Shown one piece after another: positions 47,162 through 55,809 of a stretch of 64,000 nucleotides of DNA. Source of the stretch: Sphingomonas sp. 67-36 (GTDB taxonomy: Bacteria; Pseudomonadota; Alphaproteobacteria; Sphingomonadales; Sphingomonadaceae); NCBI GenBank assembly GCA_001897375.1, contig MKSU01000001.1, forward strand, positions 1 to 64,000, in the 5' to 3' direction. Made by a program: the position numbers and the translations under genes. Below the pieces are notes generated by a model. The model made no database searches and was not told the origin of the DNA. It saw only the letters and a program-made list of their open reading frames with translations. The first letter of the stretch is position 1. Each line of letters starts with the position of its first letter.

Positions 47162-48594
47162 CCGCGTACGACAGATTGTTCATCGGCGGCGAATGGGTCG
47201 CACCGGCCGGCAGCAGCGCGCGGATCGAGGTCCGGTCGCCTTATGACGGGTCGCTGACCGGTAGCGTGCCGTCGGCGGTCGAGGAGGATATCGATCGCGC
47301 GGTGGCGGCGGCTCGCGAGGCCTTCGACACCGGACCGTGGCCGCACAGTTCGCCGCTCGAGCGGCAGGTGGTGCTGGCCAGGTTTGTCGAACTCTATGCC
47401 GCCCGCGCGCAGGAATTCGCCGCGCTGATCACGCGCGAAAATGGGTCGCCGATCCAGTTCACCGCCATGATCGGCGCGGTGGTCGGACTGCAGAGCCAGG
47501 CCTATCTGGCGGCCGCGAAGGACTTTGCGTGGGAAACGCGCCAGCCCGCTTTCCCGCAAGGCGAGGTGATTTGTCGCCGCGTACCGGTCGGCGTGGTAGC
47601 GGCGGTCGTGCCATGGAACGCGCCGCATCAATCGGCTTTGGTCAAGCTGTTCCCTGCGCTGCTCGCTGGGTGTACCGCCATCCTCAAGGTCGCGCCGGAA
47701 ACCGCGCTCGATGGGCAGGTGCTAGGCGATCTGTTCATGGAGGCGGGCTTGCCGCGCGGCGTGTTGAGCATCGTCGCGGCGGATCGTGCGGTCAGCGAAT
47801 ATCTCGTTGGTCATCCCGGCGTGGACAAGATCGCCTTCACCGGATCGACCGCCGCGGGACGGCAGATCGCGGCGATCGCCGGCGCGCAGTTGAAGCGCAT
47901 CAGCCTCGAGCTCGGCGGCAAATCGCCGGCGATCGTGCTGCCCGGCGCGGACCAGCAAGCGGTGATCGGCGCGGTGTGCGCCGGGTCGCTGGCCAATTCC
48001 GGGCAGACCTGTGTCGCGCAGACGCGTATCCTGGTGCCGCGCGGCGAGCACCATGCGTTCGCCGCCCGGCTCGCCGCAAAGATCGCGGCGATGCGGATCG
48101 GCGATCCGTCCGATCCCGCGACCGACATCGGCCCGTTGGTCTCCGAGCGGCAGCGGCAGCGTGTCGCAGACTATATCGATATCGGCATCGCCGAGAATGC
48201 GACGGTGGCGACCGGCGGGCCGGGAATGCCCGATGGCATCGACGGCGGCGCCTTTGTCCGGCCGACCGTCTTCGCCAATGTCGACAATGGCATGCGTATT
48301 GCGCGCGAGGAGATTTTCGGTCCCGTGCTGTGCGTCATTCCCTATGACACGGTCGAGGATGCAGTCCGCATCGCCAATGACAGCGCTTACGGGCTGGCCG
48401 GCGGCGTGTGGTCGGCCCAGCCGCAGGAGGCGATCGGCGTGGGACGGAGCCTGCGCACCGGCAACGTCTCGATCAATGGCGGCTTTGCCGGCTTCGGCGC
48501 ACCGTTCGGCGGGTTCAAGCAGAGCGGTGTCGGCCGCGAGTTCGGCGGGGAAGGTATCTCGGCCTATACCGAATGGCAAAGCATCGGCGTTTGA
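47158..48594 (+). CDS. aldehyde dehydrogenase
   Basis: A 478-residue aldehyde dehydrogenase. VVAAVVPWNAPHQSALVKLFPALLAGC is the cofactor region, KIAFTGSTAAGRQ follows, then the catalytic Glu in SLELGGKSP and Cys in NSGQTCVAQTR. FGGFKQSGVGREFGG closes the active site. Overlap with the GMC stop (ATGA) indicates the two enzymes act in sequence, alcohol to aldehyde to acid. The acid could then be activated by one of the CoA ligases. Confidence 0.93.
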   Translation: MTAYDRLFIGGEWVAPAGSSARIEVRSPYDGSLTGSVPSAVEEDIDRAVAAAREAFDTGPWPHSSPLERQVVLARFVELYAARAQEFAALITRENGSPIQFTAMIGAVVGLQSQAYLAAAKDFAWETRQPAFPQGEVICRRVPVGVVAAVVPWNAPHQSALVKLFPALLAGCTAILKVAPETALDGQVLGDLFMEAGLPRGVLSIVAADRAVSEYLVGHPGVDKIAFTGSTAAGRQIAAIAGAQLKRISLELGGKSPAIVLPGADQQAVIGAVCAGSLANSGQTCVAQTRILVPRGEHHAFAARLAAKIAAMRIGDPSDPATDIGPLVSERQRQRVADYIDIGIAENATVATGGPGMPDGIDGGAFVRPTVFANVDNGMRIAREEIFGPVLCVIPYDTVEDAVRIANDSAYGLAGGVWSAQPQEAIGVGRSLRTGNVSINGGFAGFGAPFGGFKQSGVGREFGGEGISAYTEWQSIGV

Positions 48595-48645
48595 CCGCTC
48601 TGCCTGGCTGACGTAGCCCCGCTCCCGGGGTTGATTGGAGCGAGA

Positions 48646-49278
48646 ATGTTGCATTCAGAGGGGCGGGTGCTGCCGACGCGGGCGGATGAGGGCGATGCGA
48701 ACGCCGCGGCGCGCGAGCGCATCGCGGCATCGTCGCGCAATTGCTTCGAACGCTATGGCGTCAGGAAGACGACGATCGACGATATCGCGTCGGACGCGGG
48801 TATCTCGCGCGGCAGCGTCTATCGCTATTTCGCGAACAAGGAGGATATCCTGCGATATGTGTCCGCCGGCGAGATCACGCGGGTCAATCGAGAGATCCGC
48901 AGCCGCTTGCCGCGGGTGGAGAATTACCAGGAATTGCTGACGGAATCGCTGCTGCTCGCAACGGTGGTCGGGCGCGACAACAAATATGTCCGCATGTTCG
49001 TCGAATCGATCGAATACACGGCAAAGAGCGCCGACCCCTCGACGCAGGAATATGTCGAGACCAGCGCCGTGTGGGCGCCGCTGATCGAATCCGCGATGAA
49101 GAAGGGCGAGTTCGCCGACGACCTGTCCCGGGGCGATATCGCGAGCTGGCTGATCCTGTCGGAAGCTTTGCTGTTCACCAAGGCGGATTCGCCCAACGTG
49201 ACCGAGGACGAACTACGCCGGTTCATCCGGCGCTTCGTGGTGATGCCGCTGTTTAACAAGGACCGGCGCGCGGGCTGA
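48646..49278 (+). CDS. TetR/AcrR-family transcriptional regulator
   Basis: A 210-residue regulator. The helix-turn-helix is ASSRNCFERYGVRKTTIDDIASDAGISRGSVYRYFANKED. The rest has ENYQELLTESLLLATVVGRDNKYVRMFVES and DDLSRGDIASWLILSEALL, shared with the regulator at 35397. GGAG lies five bases before the ATG at 48646. It sits between the APH-GMC-ALDH unit and the SDR-ACAD-APH unit, both preceded by the ACAATTGACGAT element, and is the natural candidate to bind it. Confidence 0.92.
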   Translation: MLHSEGRVLPTRADEGDANAAARERIAASSRNCFERYGVRKTTIDDIASDAGISRGSVYRYFANKEDILRYVSAGEITRVNREIRSRLPRVENYQELLTESLLLATVVGRDNKYVRMFVESIEYTAKSADPSTQEYVETSAVWAPLIESAMKKGEFADDLSRGDIASWLILSEALLFTKADSPNVTEDELRRFIRRFVVMPLFNKDRRAG

Positions 49279-49286
49279 TCCGCGGA

Positions 49287-49313
49287 ATTGACAATTGACG
49301 ATATTTGTTCAAT
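49287..49313 (+). promoter_or_regulatory. putative operator with ACAATTGACGAT core
   Basis: ATTGACAA and TTGTTCAAT form an imperfect dyad around a 10-base centre, nine bases after the TetR stop and 24 bases before the SDR start. The core ACAATTGACGAT is shared with 43412-43423, and TTGTTCAATCG with 10964-10974. Two overlapping TTGAC hexamers could serve as -35 boxes. Confidence 0.55.
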
Positions 49314-49337
49314 CGCTCTTTCAATAGGAGAGGGTGT

Positions 49338-50072
49338 TTGGACGAGCTGAACTTCACCGGCCGGACCGTGTGCGTCGTCGGCGGATCGAGTGGGATCGGT
49401 AACGGTATCGCCCAGGCGTTTCGCGGGCGAGGCGCGACCGTACACGTGACGGGCACGTGCGACGCCGCCGATTATGATGCCGAGCAGGGTAGCGATCTGA
49501 GCGGCTTGCACTATGCCCGGCTCGACCTGCTCGATCCCGGTGCCATCGAGGAATTCGCGCCGGCGTTCGACCGTCTCGACATGCTCGTCCTCAGCCAGGG
49601 AACGGTGCTCTACGGACGCCAGGAATTCGCCCGCGAGGGCTGGGATCGCGTCATGGCGGTCAATCTCGACAGCGTGATGGCCTGCGCAATGCGGTTCCGG
49701 CCGATGCTCGCCGCGAGCCGGGGCAGCCTGATAACCATCGGGTCGATCGTTGCGCTGAACACCAGCCGCGGCAACCCGGCCTATGCCGCGTCCAAGGCGG
49801 CGGTGCATCACCTGACCGCGACGCTGGGCGAAGCGTGGGCCGGCGAGGGCATCCGCGTCAACGGCATCGCACCGGGTCTGGTCAGCACCAAGCTGACCGC
49901 CGTGACGATGGACCATCCCAGGCGATCCGAAGCGGCCATCGCGAGCATTCCGCTCGGTCGCGCCGGGCAACCGGCGGACATTGCCGGTGTGGCGCTGTTC
50001 CTTGCCTCGCCGCTCGCCGCGTTCGTCGTCGGGCAGACGATCGTCGCCGATGGCGGGATGACCCTTAGCTAG
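49338..50072 (+). CDS. short-chain dehydrogenase/reductase
   Basis: A 244-residue SDR. The cofactor turn is VCVVGGSSGIGNGIAQAF, with LSQGTVLYGR in place of the usual NNAG, TIGSIVALNTSRG and the active-site AYAASKAAVHHL. The TTG start at 49338 has AGGAGAG upstream and begins DELNFTGR; a longer ATG start at 49305 would overlap the operator. It heads a unit with the acyl-CoA dehydrogenase and the APH gene, and could be the 3-hydroxyacyl-CoA dehydrogenase of that module. Confidence 0.9.
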   Translation: MDELNFTGRTVCVVGGSSGIGNGIAQAFRGRGATVHVTGTCDAADYDAEQGSDLSGLHYARLDLLDPGAIEEFAPAFDRLDMLVLSQGTVLYGRQEFAREGWDRVMAVNLDSVMACAMRFRPMLAASRGSLITIGSIVALNTSRGNPAYAASKAAVHHLTATLGEAWAGEGIRVNGIAPGLVSTKLTAVTMDHPRRSEAAIASIPLGRAGQPADIAGVALFLASPLAAFVVGQTIVADGGMTLS

Positions 50073-50087
50073 CCTTGAGGAACGGCC

Positions 50088-51311
50088 ATGCTTTTCGAAT
50101 TCGACGCCAAGACCCGCGAGCTGATCGACCGGCTGACCGGGTTCATGGACGCCCATGTCTATCCAGTCGAACAGGAAGTGCACGACTGGACAGGCGATCC
50201 TGCCAATCTGTGGCGGCCCTGGCCGGGGATCAGCGATCTGAAGAGCAAAGCGAAGGCGGCGGGACTGTGGAACCTGTTCCTGCCACACGAATATGGCGCC
50301 TTCAGCCCGGGTCTGAGCAATCTGCAATATGCGCCGCTCGCCGAGATCATGGGCCGCGTGCCATGGTCGTCCGAAGTCTTCAATTGCTCGGCACCCGACA
50401 CCGGCAACATGGAAGTGCTGGCGCGCTATGGTTCGCCCGGGCAGCAGGAGCGCTGGTTGCGTCCGCTGCTCGATGGGGACATCCGCTCCTGCTATGCCAT
50501 GACCGAGCCGCAAGTGGCGTCGTCGGATGCGACCAATCTCGAAACGACGATCGTCGCGGATGGCGACGATTATGTCGTCAATGGCCGCAAATGGTGGATT
50601 TCGGGTTTCATGGACCCGCGCGCGACCGTGCTGCTGGTGATGGGCAAGACGGTGATGGACGCGCCGCGCCACCAGCAGCATTCGACGATCATCGTGCCCA
50701 GGGACACACCGGGCATCAGCGTGGTGCGCACGACGAATGTGCTTGGCCGCAACCACTCGCCGGGGGGCGAGGCCGAACTGCTGTTCGACAACGTGCGCGT
50801 GCCGGCCGGTAATCTGATCCTCGGCGAAGGACGTGGGTTCGAGATCGCGCAGGGACGGCTGGGTCCCGGTCGTATCCATCATTGCATGCGGTCGATCGGC
50901 CAGGCGCAGCGGGCGCTGGAATATATGTGCCACCGCGTCGACGGCCGGGTCGCTTTCGGCCACAAGCTCGGCGAACAGAGCAGCATCCGCCAGGATGTCG
51001 CCAAATCGTTCTGCGAGATCGAGCAGGCGCGATTGCTGACGTTGAAGGCGGCCGATTTCATGGATCGCTACGGCAACAAGGTGGCGCGCGACATGATCGC
51101 CGCGATCAAGGTCGTAGCGCCGCAAATGGCGCAGAACGTGCTGGACCGGGCGATGCAGGCTCACGGCGCCATGGGCCTGTGCGACGATACGCCGATTGCC
51201 TATGCCTTCGCCGTCAACCGCTTCCTCCGGATAGCCGACGGCCCCGATGAAGTGCACATGGCGCAACTCGGCCGGCTGAAGATTGCCGAATATGCGAGCG
51301 CGGCGTGCTGA
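50088..51311 (+). CDS. acyl-CoA dehydrogenase (ACAD10/11-like)
   Basis: A 407-residue acyl-CoA dehydrogenase. Visible are [22 protein letters not shown] and [23 protein letters not shown] in the middle domain, [21 protein letters not shown] for FAD and CoA, and the C-terminal [34 protein letters not shown]. The W-W-I/T-S/T-G and [10 protein letters not shown] features are those of the ACAD10/ACAD11 subgroup. The stop overlaps the APH start by seven bases; in animals this dehydrogenase and the APH domain are one protein. It would make or process an enoyl-CoA from a branched or hydroxylated acyl-CoA. Confidence 0.93.
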   Translation: MLFEFDAKTRELIDRLTGFMDAHVYPVEQEVHDWTGDPANLWRPWPGISDLKSKAKAAGLWNLFLPHEYGAFSPGLSNLQYAPLAEIMGRVPWSSEVFNCSAPDTGNMEVLARYGSPGQQERWLRPLLDGDIRSCYAMTEPQVASSDATNLETTIVADGDDYVVNGRKWWISGFMDPRATVLLVMGKTVMDAPRHQQHSTIIVPRDTPGISVVRTTNVLGRNHSPGGEAELLFDNVRVPAGNLILGEGRGFEIAQGRLGPGRIHHCMRSIGQAQRALEYMCHRVDGRVAFGHKLGEQSSIRQDVAKSFCEIEQARLLTLKAADFMDRYGNKVARDMIAAIKVVAPQMAQNVLDRAMQAHGAMGLCDDTPIAYAFAVNRFLRIADGPDEVHMAQLGRLKIAEYASAAC

Positions 51312-52345
51312 CGGATGGGTGGCGGCCGCTGGTCGACGAGACCAGACTGGCGCGCTGGATGGATGCGCGCGGGCTGGGAAGCGGCCCCCTGTCGGATTTT
51401 CGGCTGTTGGGCGGCGGCACGCAGAACCTGCTTCTGCGCTTTTGCCGGGAGAATGCCGCCTACGTCCTGCGCCGTCCCTCGCACCATCCACGTCCCGAAG
51501 CCAATGAGACGATGCGGCGCGAAGCGCGCCTGCTTGCCGCGCTGAAGGACCAGCCGGTGCCGCATCCGGCGCTGATTGCCGCATGCGACGATCCGGATAT
51601 AGTCGGGGCGGCATTCTACCTGATGGAACCGGTCGATGGCGTGAACGTCGCGGTCGATCCGGCGCCGATCCATTGCCGGCCTGACGTCCAGCACGCGATG
51701 GGCCTGGCAATGGTCGATGCGATCGCCGTGCTCGGGGAGCTCGATCACCGCGGGCTCGGCCTCGGCACGTTCGGCAGGCCCGAAAGGTATCTCGAACGTC
51801 AGACGTCGCGCTGGACGCGGCAATTGGAAAGCTACGCGTCGTTTGCGGGGTGGCCGGGTACGGCGTCGTTGCCGGGCCTCGGCGATATCGCCGCCTGGCT
51901 TGCCGAGCGTCGTCCGCAAAGCTTTCGTCCGGGCATCATCCATGGCGATTATCACATCGCCAATATTCTGTTCGAGCCCGATCGCGCCAACGTTGCCGCG
52001 ATCGTCGACTGGGAACTGAGCACGATCGGCGATCCGCTGATCGACCTCGGCTGGATGCTTGCGACATGGGCAGGCGACGATGGTGCGCGACCAGTGGTCA
52101 GGGTTGAGCCATGGGTTGGTTATCCGACACCGGCGGAATTGATCGACCGCTATGCGGCGCAGTCGTCACGGTCGGTTGCGGCGATCGACTGGTACGTGGT
52201 CCTTGCATGTTACAAGCTCGGCATCATTCTCGAAGGCACGTTCGCTCGCGCCTGTGCGGGGTTGGCGGACCGCCAGACCGGTGAAGAACTGCACGCATTT
52301 GCCATCGCGCTGTTCTCGCGTGCGCTCGAACGGATGCACCGATGA
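51305..52345 (+). CDS. APH-fold kinase-like protein, partner of ACAD10/11-type dehydrogenase
   Basis: A 346-residue APH-fold protein with [13 protein letters not shown] as nucleotide loop, [13 protein letters not shown] (His213-Asp215, Asn220) and [20 protein letters not shown] (Asp235). The GTG start at 51305 overlaps the ACAD stop by seven bases. This is the domain pair found in ACAD10 and ACAD11, where the kinase phosphorylates a 4-hydroxyacyl-CoA and the dehydrogenase domain eliminates phosphate. Here the two are split. A frameshifted copy of the same pair occurs at 15736-17604. Confidence 0.92.
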   Translation: MLTDGWRPLVDETRLARWMDARGLGSGPLSDFRLLGGGTQNLLLRFCRENAAYVLRRPSHHPRPEANETMRREARLLAALKDQPVPHPALIAACDDPDIVGAAFYLMEPVDGVNVAVDPAPIHCRPDVQHAMGLAMVDAIAVLGELDHRGLGLGTFGRPERYLERQTSRWTRQLESYASFAGWPGTASLPGLGDIAAWLAERRPQSFRPGIIHGDYHIANILFEPDRANVAAIVDWELSTIGDPLIDLGWMLATWAGDDGARPVVRVEPWVGYPTPAELIDRYAAQSSRSVAAIDWYVVLACYKLGIILEGTFARACAGLADRQTGEELHAFAIALFSRALERMHR

Positions 52346-52412
52346 CGGGTTCCGACACCGGGTTCTTGCCGCGGCCATCACGGTCGCCGCCGCGATCGGG
52401 AGGTGGGTTGGC

Positions 52413-53075
52413 GTGACGAGCGTTTCGGATGCCGTTTCAAGGCGAATGTCGGTCCGGGCCTTCCTGCCGGACTGCCCGCCCCCCGATGTGATCAAGGATC
52501 TGGTCCGGCGCGCCGCCCGCGCCCCCTCGGGCGGCAACCTCCAGCCATGGCATGTCGAGGTTCTCACGGGGGAACCGCTTGTCGGGCTTCTGGAGACCGT
52601 GAGGCGTCGGGCCCCGGATCCGCTGCCCGGCTACACCGTCTACCCTAACAAACTCTGGGAACCTTATCGCAGTCGCCGCTTCGAAAATGCCGAGGCGCTA
52701 TATTCGACCTTGTCCATCGCCCGAGAGGACAAGGCGGCACGGTTGGGGCAACTGGCGCGCAACGCCGAATTGTTCGGCGCGCCGGTGGGCGTTTTCCTGT
52801 TCATCGACCGCAGGATGGGTCCTCCGCAATGGGCGGATATTGGCATGTACCTGCAGACGCTGATGCTGCTCGCCGTGGAAAAAGGAATAGACACCTGTCC
52901 CCAGGAATTCTGGAGTCTTTACGCGTATAGCGTCGAGCGTTTTCTCGACATGCCCGAGCAATTGATGCTCTTTTGCGGGCTCGCCCTCGGCTATCGCGAC
53001 CGGGATGCTCCGATCAACACGCTGGCCACCAGTCGAGCGCCCACCGACGAATGGCTGCGATTGCGCGGGTTCTGA
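52413..53075 (+). CDS. nitroreductase-family flavoprotein
   Basis: A 220-residue FMN-dependent protein of the nitroreductase fold. The N-terminal SVRAFLPDCPPPDVIKDLVRRAARAPSGGNLQPWHVEVL carries the FMN-phosphate contacts, and the C-terminal FCGLALGYRDRDAPIN is the other FMN side. The GTG at 52413 has GGGAGG upstream. Members reduce nitro groups, quinones or enones; its location after the beta-oxidation module suggests an enoyl or quinone reductase role, which is inference. Confidence 0.9.
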   Translation: MTSVSDAVSRRMSVRAFLPDCPPPDVIKDLVRRAARAPSGGNLQPWHVEVLTGEPLVGLLETVRRRAPDPLPGYTVYPNKLWEPYRSRRFENAEALYSTLSIAREDKAARLGQLARNAELFGAPVGVFLFIDRRMGPPQWADIGMYLQTLMLLAVEKGIDTCPQEFWSLYAYSVERFLDMPEQLMLFCGLALGYRDRDAPINTLATSRAPTDEWLRLRGF

Positions 53076-53122
53076 ATAGCCGCCGCGCGGTTCCGGCGGC
53101 CTGCTGAAACAAGGTAGCGAAC

Positions 53123-54109
53123 ATGAAATCTGTTCAGGCGGAAAAGCTCGATTCGGTCGATGACTATCGGATGGTCGAGATCGACATCCCGGCCGTGGCC
53201 AGTGGCGACGTCCTGGTTCAGGTCGCCACCTGCGGCATGGGCTATGTCGATGCGCTGATCGCGCTCGGCCGCTATCAGGTCAAGCCGCCTTTGCCGTTTG
53301 TGCCTGGCCAGGAGATTGGTGGGACCGTCGTAGCAACAGGCGAGGGGGTGCAGACCGTCCGACACGGCGATCGAGTGATGGCCTTCGGCTTCGGCGGCGG
53401 TCTGGCCGAATACGTCGCCGCAAAGGAGAACATGGTCGCGCGCATTCCCGATGCCATGACGATGGAGGAAGCTGCGATCTTCCGGACCAATTACCTGACA
53501 GCCTTGCACGGCCTGGTCGACCGGGCCGCGATCGCCGCCGGCGAGTGCATGCTCGTCTTCGGCTCGGCCGGCGGTGTGGGGACTGCCGCGATCCAGATCG
53601 GGCGCATCCTGGGCGCCGAGATCATCGCCGCGGCATCGACCGAGACGAAACGCGCCTTCGCGTTGGCAAATGGCGCTCAGCAGACCATCGACACGGAGCC
53701 GGACGGGTGGCGGGACAGACTGAAGGCGCTGTGCGACCGCCAAGGGCCCACGGTGGTATTCGACCCCGTCTGTGGGCCCCTCTTCGAGCCGGCGTTCCGC
53801 GCGCAGGCCTGGGGTGGTCGCCATTTGGTCGTTGGGTTTGCCGGCGGCCTGATTCCAAGGCTTCCCGTCAATCTGTCGCTGATGAAAGGCGCCGCGCTGG
53901 TTGGGGTCGATGTGCGTCAGTTTCAATTGTTCGAGCCCGGACGGACGCGAGGCCATCTCATTCGCTTGCTTGAATGGGTCGAGGAAGGGCGCCTGTCGCC
54001 GCCGGTAGGAAAGATCTTTCCGTTTGGCGATTATGCCGCGGCAATGACTCACGGGCTGTCGGGGACCGGCTCAGGCAAGGCAGTGGTTCGTATTTCGGAC
54101 GATCTCTAG
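53123..54109 (+). CDS. NADPH:quinone oxidoreductase-like medium-chain reductase
   Basis: A 328-residue zinc-free medium-chain reductase. PFVPGQEIGGTVVATGEGV, FRTNYLTALHGLVDRAAIAAGECMLVFGSAGGVGTAAIQIGRILGAEIIAAAS and ISDDL at the end fit the quinone/enoyl reductase group; no zinc-binding cysteines are present. It may reduce an activated double bond of an intermediate. It starts 47 bases after the nitroreductase and is the last gene before the IS remnant. Confidence 0.92.
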   Translation: MKSVQAEKLDSVDDYRMVEIDIPAVASGDVLVQVATCGMGYVDALIALGRYQVKPPLPFVPGQEIGGTVVATGEGVQTVRHGDRVMAFGFGGGLAEYVAAKENMVARIPDAMTMEEAAIFRTNYLTALHGLVDRAAIAAGECMLVFGSAGGVGTAAIQIGRILGAEIIAAASTETKRAFALANGAQQTIDTEPDGWRDRLKALCDRQGPTVVFDPVCGPLFEPAFRAQAWGGRHLVVGFAGGLIPRLPVNLSLMKGAALVGVDVRQFQLFEPGRTRGHLIRLLEWVEEGRLSPPVGKIFPFGDYAAAMTHGLSGTGSGKAVVRISDDL

Positions 54110-54379
54110 ACTGTGCTGCCGGGGACAAGGCTTGCTTATTCAAAATGAGAGTCCAAAGCCGATTCTGGTCGGACAGGCCCATTGCATCGAGCCCTATCCT
54201 ATTCCACTTTTAATGACCATCGAGTACAACCAGAATTTATTAGACCGTGTAATCCGTGTCGGTCAGGTCGTGCATCGACCCCGGCCCGTACAGCAATTTC
54301 CATTTAGATGCCGGTTATCAAGAGTGCGATATCCGCCTAGATCACGGAAGTTCCGGCCGCCCTTGAAGTGGCACGAAGC

Positions 54380-55340
54380 GATGAGGTGTCCGAGGCACGG
54401 CGGCTGCGGACGCTCGAGGAGGAGAATGTCCGGCTGAAGAAGCTGCTGGCCGAAGCGATGCTCGACAACGTGGTGCTGAAGGATCTTGCATCAAAAAAAT
54501 GGTGACGCCCGGCGCTAAGCGGGAAGCCGTCGCCCATGCTCGTGAACTTCACGGGCTGAGCGAGCGTCGGGCGTGCGATCTGGTCGGGGTGAGCAGGCGA
54601 GTGATCCGATATCGATCGTCGCGGCCGGACGATGGTCCATTGCGGCAACGGTTGCGCGAGCTGGCGGCGGAGCGCCGCCGGTTCGGCTATCGGCGCCTCG
54701 GTTATCTGCTGGCGCGTGAGGTCATGAGGCCAACCACAAGAAGCTGCTGCGGATATATCGCGAGGAGAACCTGCGGGTCCGCCGTCGCGGTGGCTGCAAG
54801 CGGGCCTTGGGCACGCGGGCGCCGATGGTACTGCCGGATGGGCCAAACCAGCGCTGGTCGCTGGACTTCGTCTCTGACACCTTGACGTGCAGTCGGCGGT
54901 TCCGCATCCTGTGCGTGGTGGACGACTACTCGCGGGAATGCCTGGCGCTGGTGGCCGACACGTCGCTCTCGGGCGTACGGGTCGCTCGGGAATTGACACG
55001 GCTGATCGGGATGCTCGGCAAGCCGCATACGGTGGTCAGCGACAATGGCACCGAACTGACCTCGTCAGCCATCCTGCGCTGGTCGCAGGAGCGGCGGGTT
55101 GAGTGGCACTATATCGCGCCAGGCAAGCCGATGCAGAACGGCTTCGTCGAGAGCTTCAATGGTCGCCTGCGCGACGAATGCCTCAACGAGACCTTGTTCA
55201 CCTCGCTGGCCCACGCCCGGTTCGTGCTCGATGCCTGGCGGCACAATTACAACCACGTCAGACCACACTCGAAACTGGGCGGGAAGACCCCGCCGAGATC
55301 GCCGGCCAAACACCATGAAGGAGCTGGACTCTACCTCTGA
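54380..55340 (+). mobile_element. IS3-family insertion sequence remnant
   Basis: The 3' end of orfA (EVSEARRLRTLEEENVRLKKLL to KDLASKKW, stop at 54504) is followed by orfB. At the junction lies a run of seven A, the typical slippery site for programmed frameshifting in this family. OrfB starts VTPGAKREAVAHARELHG; the DDE residues are in [16 protein letters not shown] and [17 protein letters not shown]. The 5' two thirds of orfA are missing, and orfB carries a further one-base loss near 54723 ([10 protein letters not shown] is split). No clear inverted repeats were found, so the element is probably dead. It separates the catabolic cluster from the sulfatase locus. Confidence 0.85.
54499..55340 (+). 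pseudogene. IS3-family transposase orfB, frameshifted
   Basis: The transposase's N-terminal part (MVTPGAKREAV to LAREV) ends out of frame at about 54723; the catalytic part, from [16 protein letters not shown] to the stop at 55340, continues in another frame. All three DDE residues survive. A single missing G in the GAGGGTCAT type sequence would explain the break. The product would not be functional unless the read is wrong. Confidence 0.85.
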
Positions 55341-55697
55341 ATGGTAACAATCAGGGGAGCACGTCAGCCAGTATGGCCTCCACCTCAACACGCAGCGCCT
55401 TCGCGATCGCATCGGGAGTCCATTCCGGCTCAAGCGCATCTGGCGTTTCGCGACCGCAAAATCCCCTCGCGTCGGTTTGCGAAGCCCCGCCAATGGGGTG
55501 GGGACCGGCAATCCGAAGAAGGTATCAAACGCGTGATCGATCCAATCCCGTCCGCGCGGCTGCAAATCGAGCTTGAACACGAACCAGCGTAGCGCGGTCG
55601 GGCCCAGCCTATGCGCGAGGTTGGTGGCGGCGATGACCGAGCGTCGGCGTTCATTTGATACCGGAGACTGCCCCGCATACCTTTAAGTCAATCGACG
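55341..55697 (-). other. unrecognised minus-strand coding remnant next to the IS
   Basis: Between the IS and the next promoter a minus-strand frame reads RRSVIAATNLAHRLGPTALRWFVFKLDLQPRGRDWIDHAFDTFFGLPVPTPLAGL, with a one-base shift before EWTPDAIAKALRVEVEAILADVL. The residue composition is protein-like and not that of random frames, but I do not recognise the family and there is no start codon. It looks like the middle part of a gene cut by the IS or by deletion. No other feature was found in this stretch. Confidence 0.45.
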
Positions 55698-55721
55698 GAT
55701 TCTGCATTGACATGCAGAATC
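55698..55721 (+). promoter_or_regulatory. dyad GATTCTGCA-TTGACA-TGCAGAATC, promoter/operator of the TonB-sulfatase locus
   Basis: Two perfect 9-base arms enclose exactly the hexamer TTGACA, a consensus -35 box. TACCTT follows 16 bases after it as a fair -10. The TonB receptor starts about 90 bases downstream. A protein bound to this dyad would block RNA polymerase, so repression by a TetR-type regulator, such as the one at 61224, is likely. The dyad is seen directly; the rest is inference. Confidence 0.72.
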
Positions 55722-55809
55722 GATGCGCTACCTTGAAAACTGCACCATAGGATAAAAATGGGTGGGGTGACCCAGATTCCGCGGTGACATGGGAGAGGGA
55801 GCGGAAGCC

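Noticed and set aside
48924-51710. 928-codon open frame on the minus strand
   Set aside because: Antisense to TetR, SDR, ACAD and APH genes, with arginine-rich low-complexity translation and no motif or ribosome-binding site.
54380-55340. Intact, active IS3 element
   Set aside because: Most of orfA is absent, orfB has a one-base frameshift, and terminal inverted repeats were not found.
55789-55809. ATG at 55789 as the TonB receptor start
   Set aside because: It adds hydrophilic residues before the signal peptide and lacks a ribosome-binding site, whereas the GTG at 55810 has GAGAGGGAG upstream.
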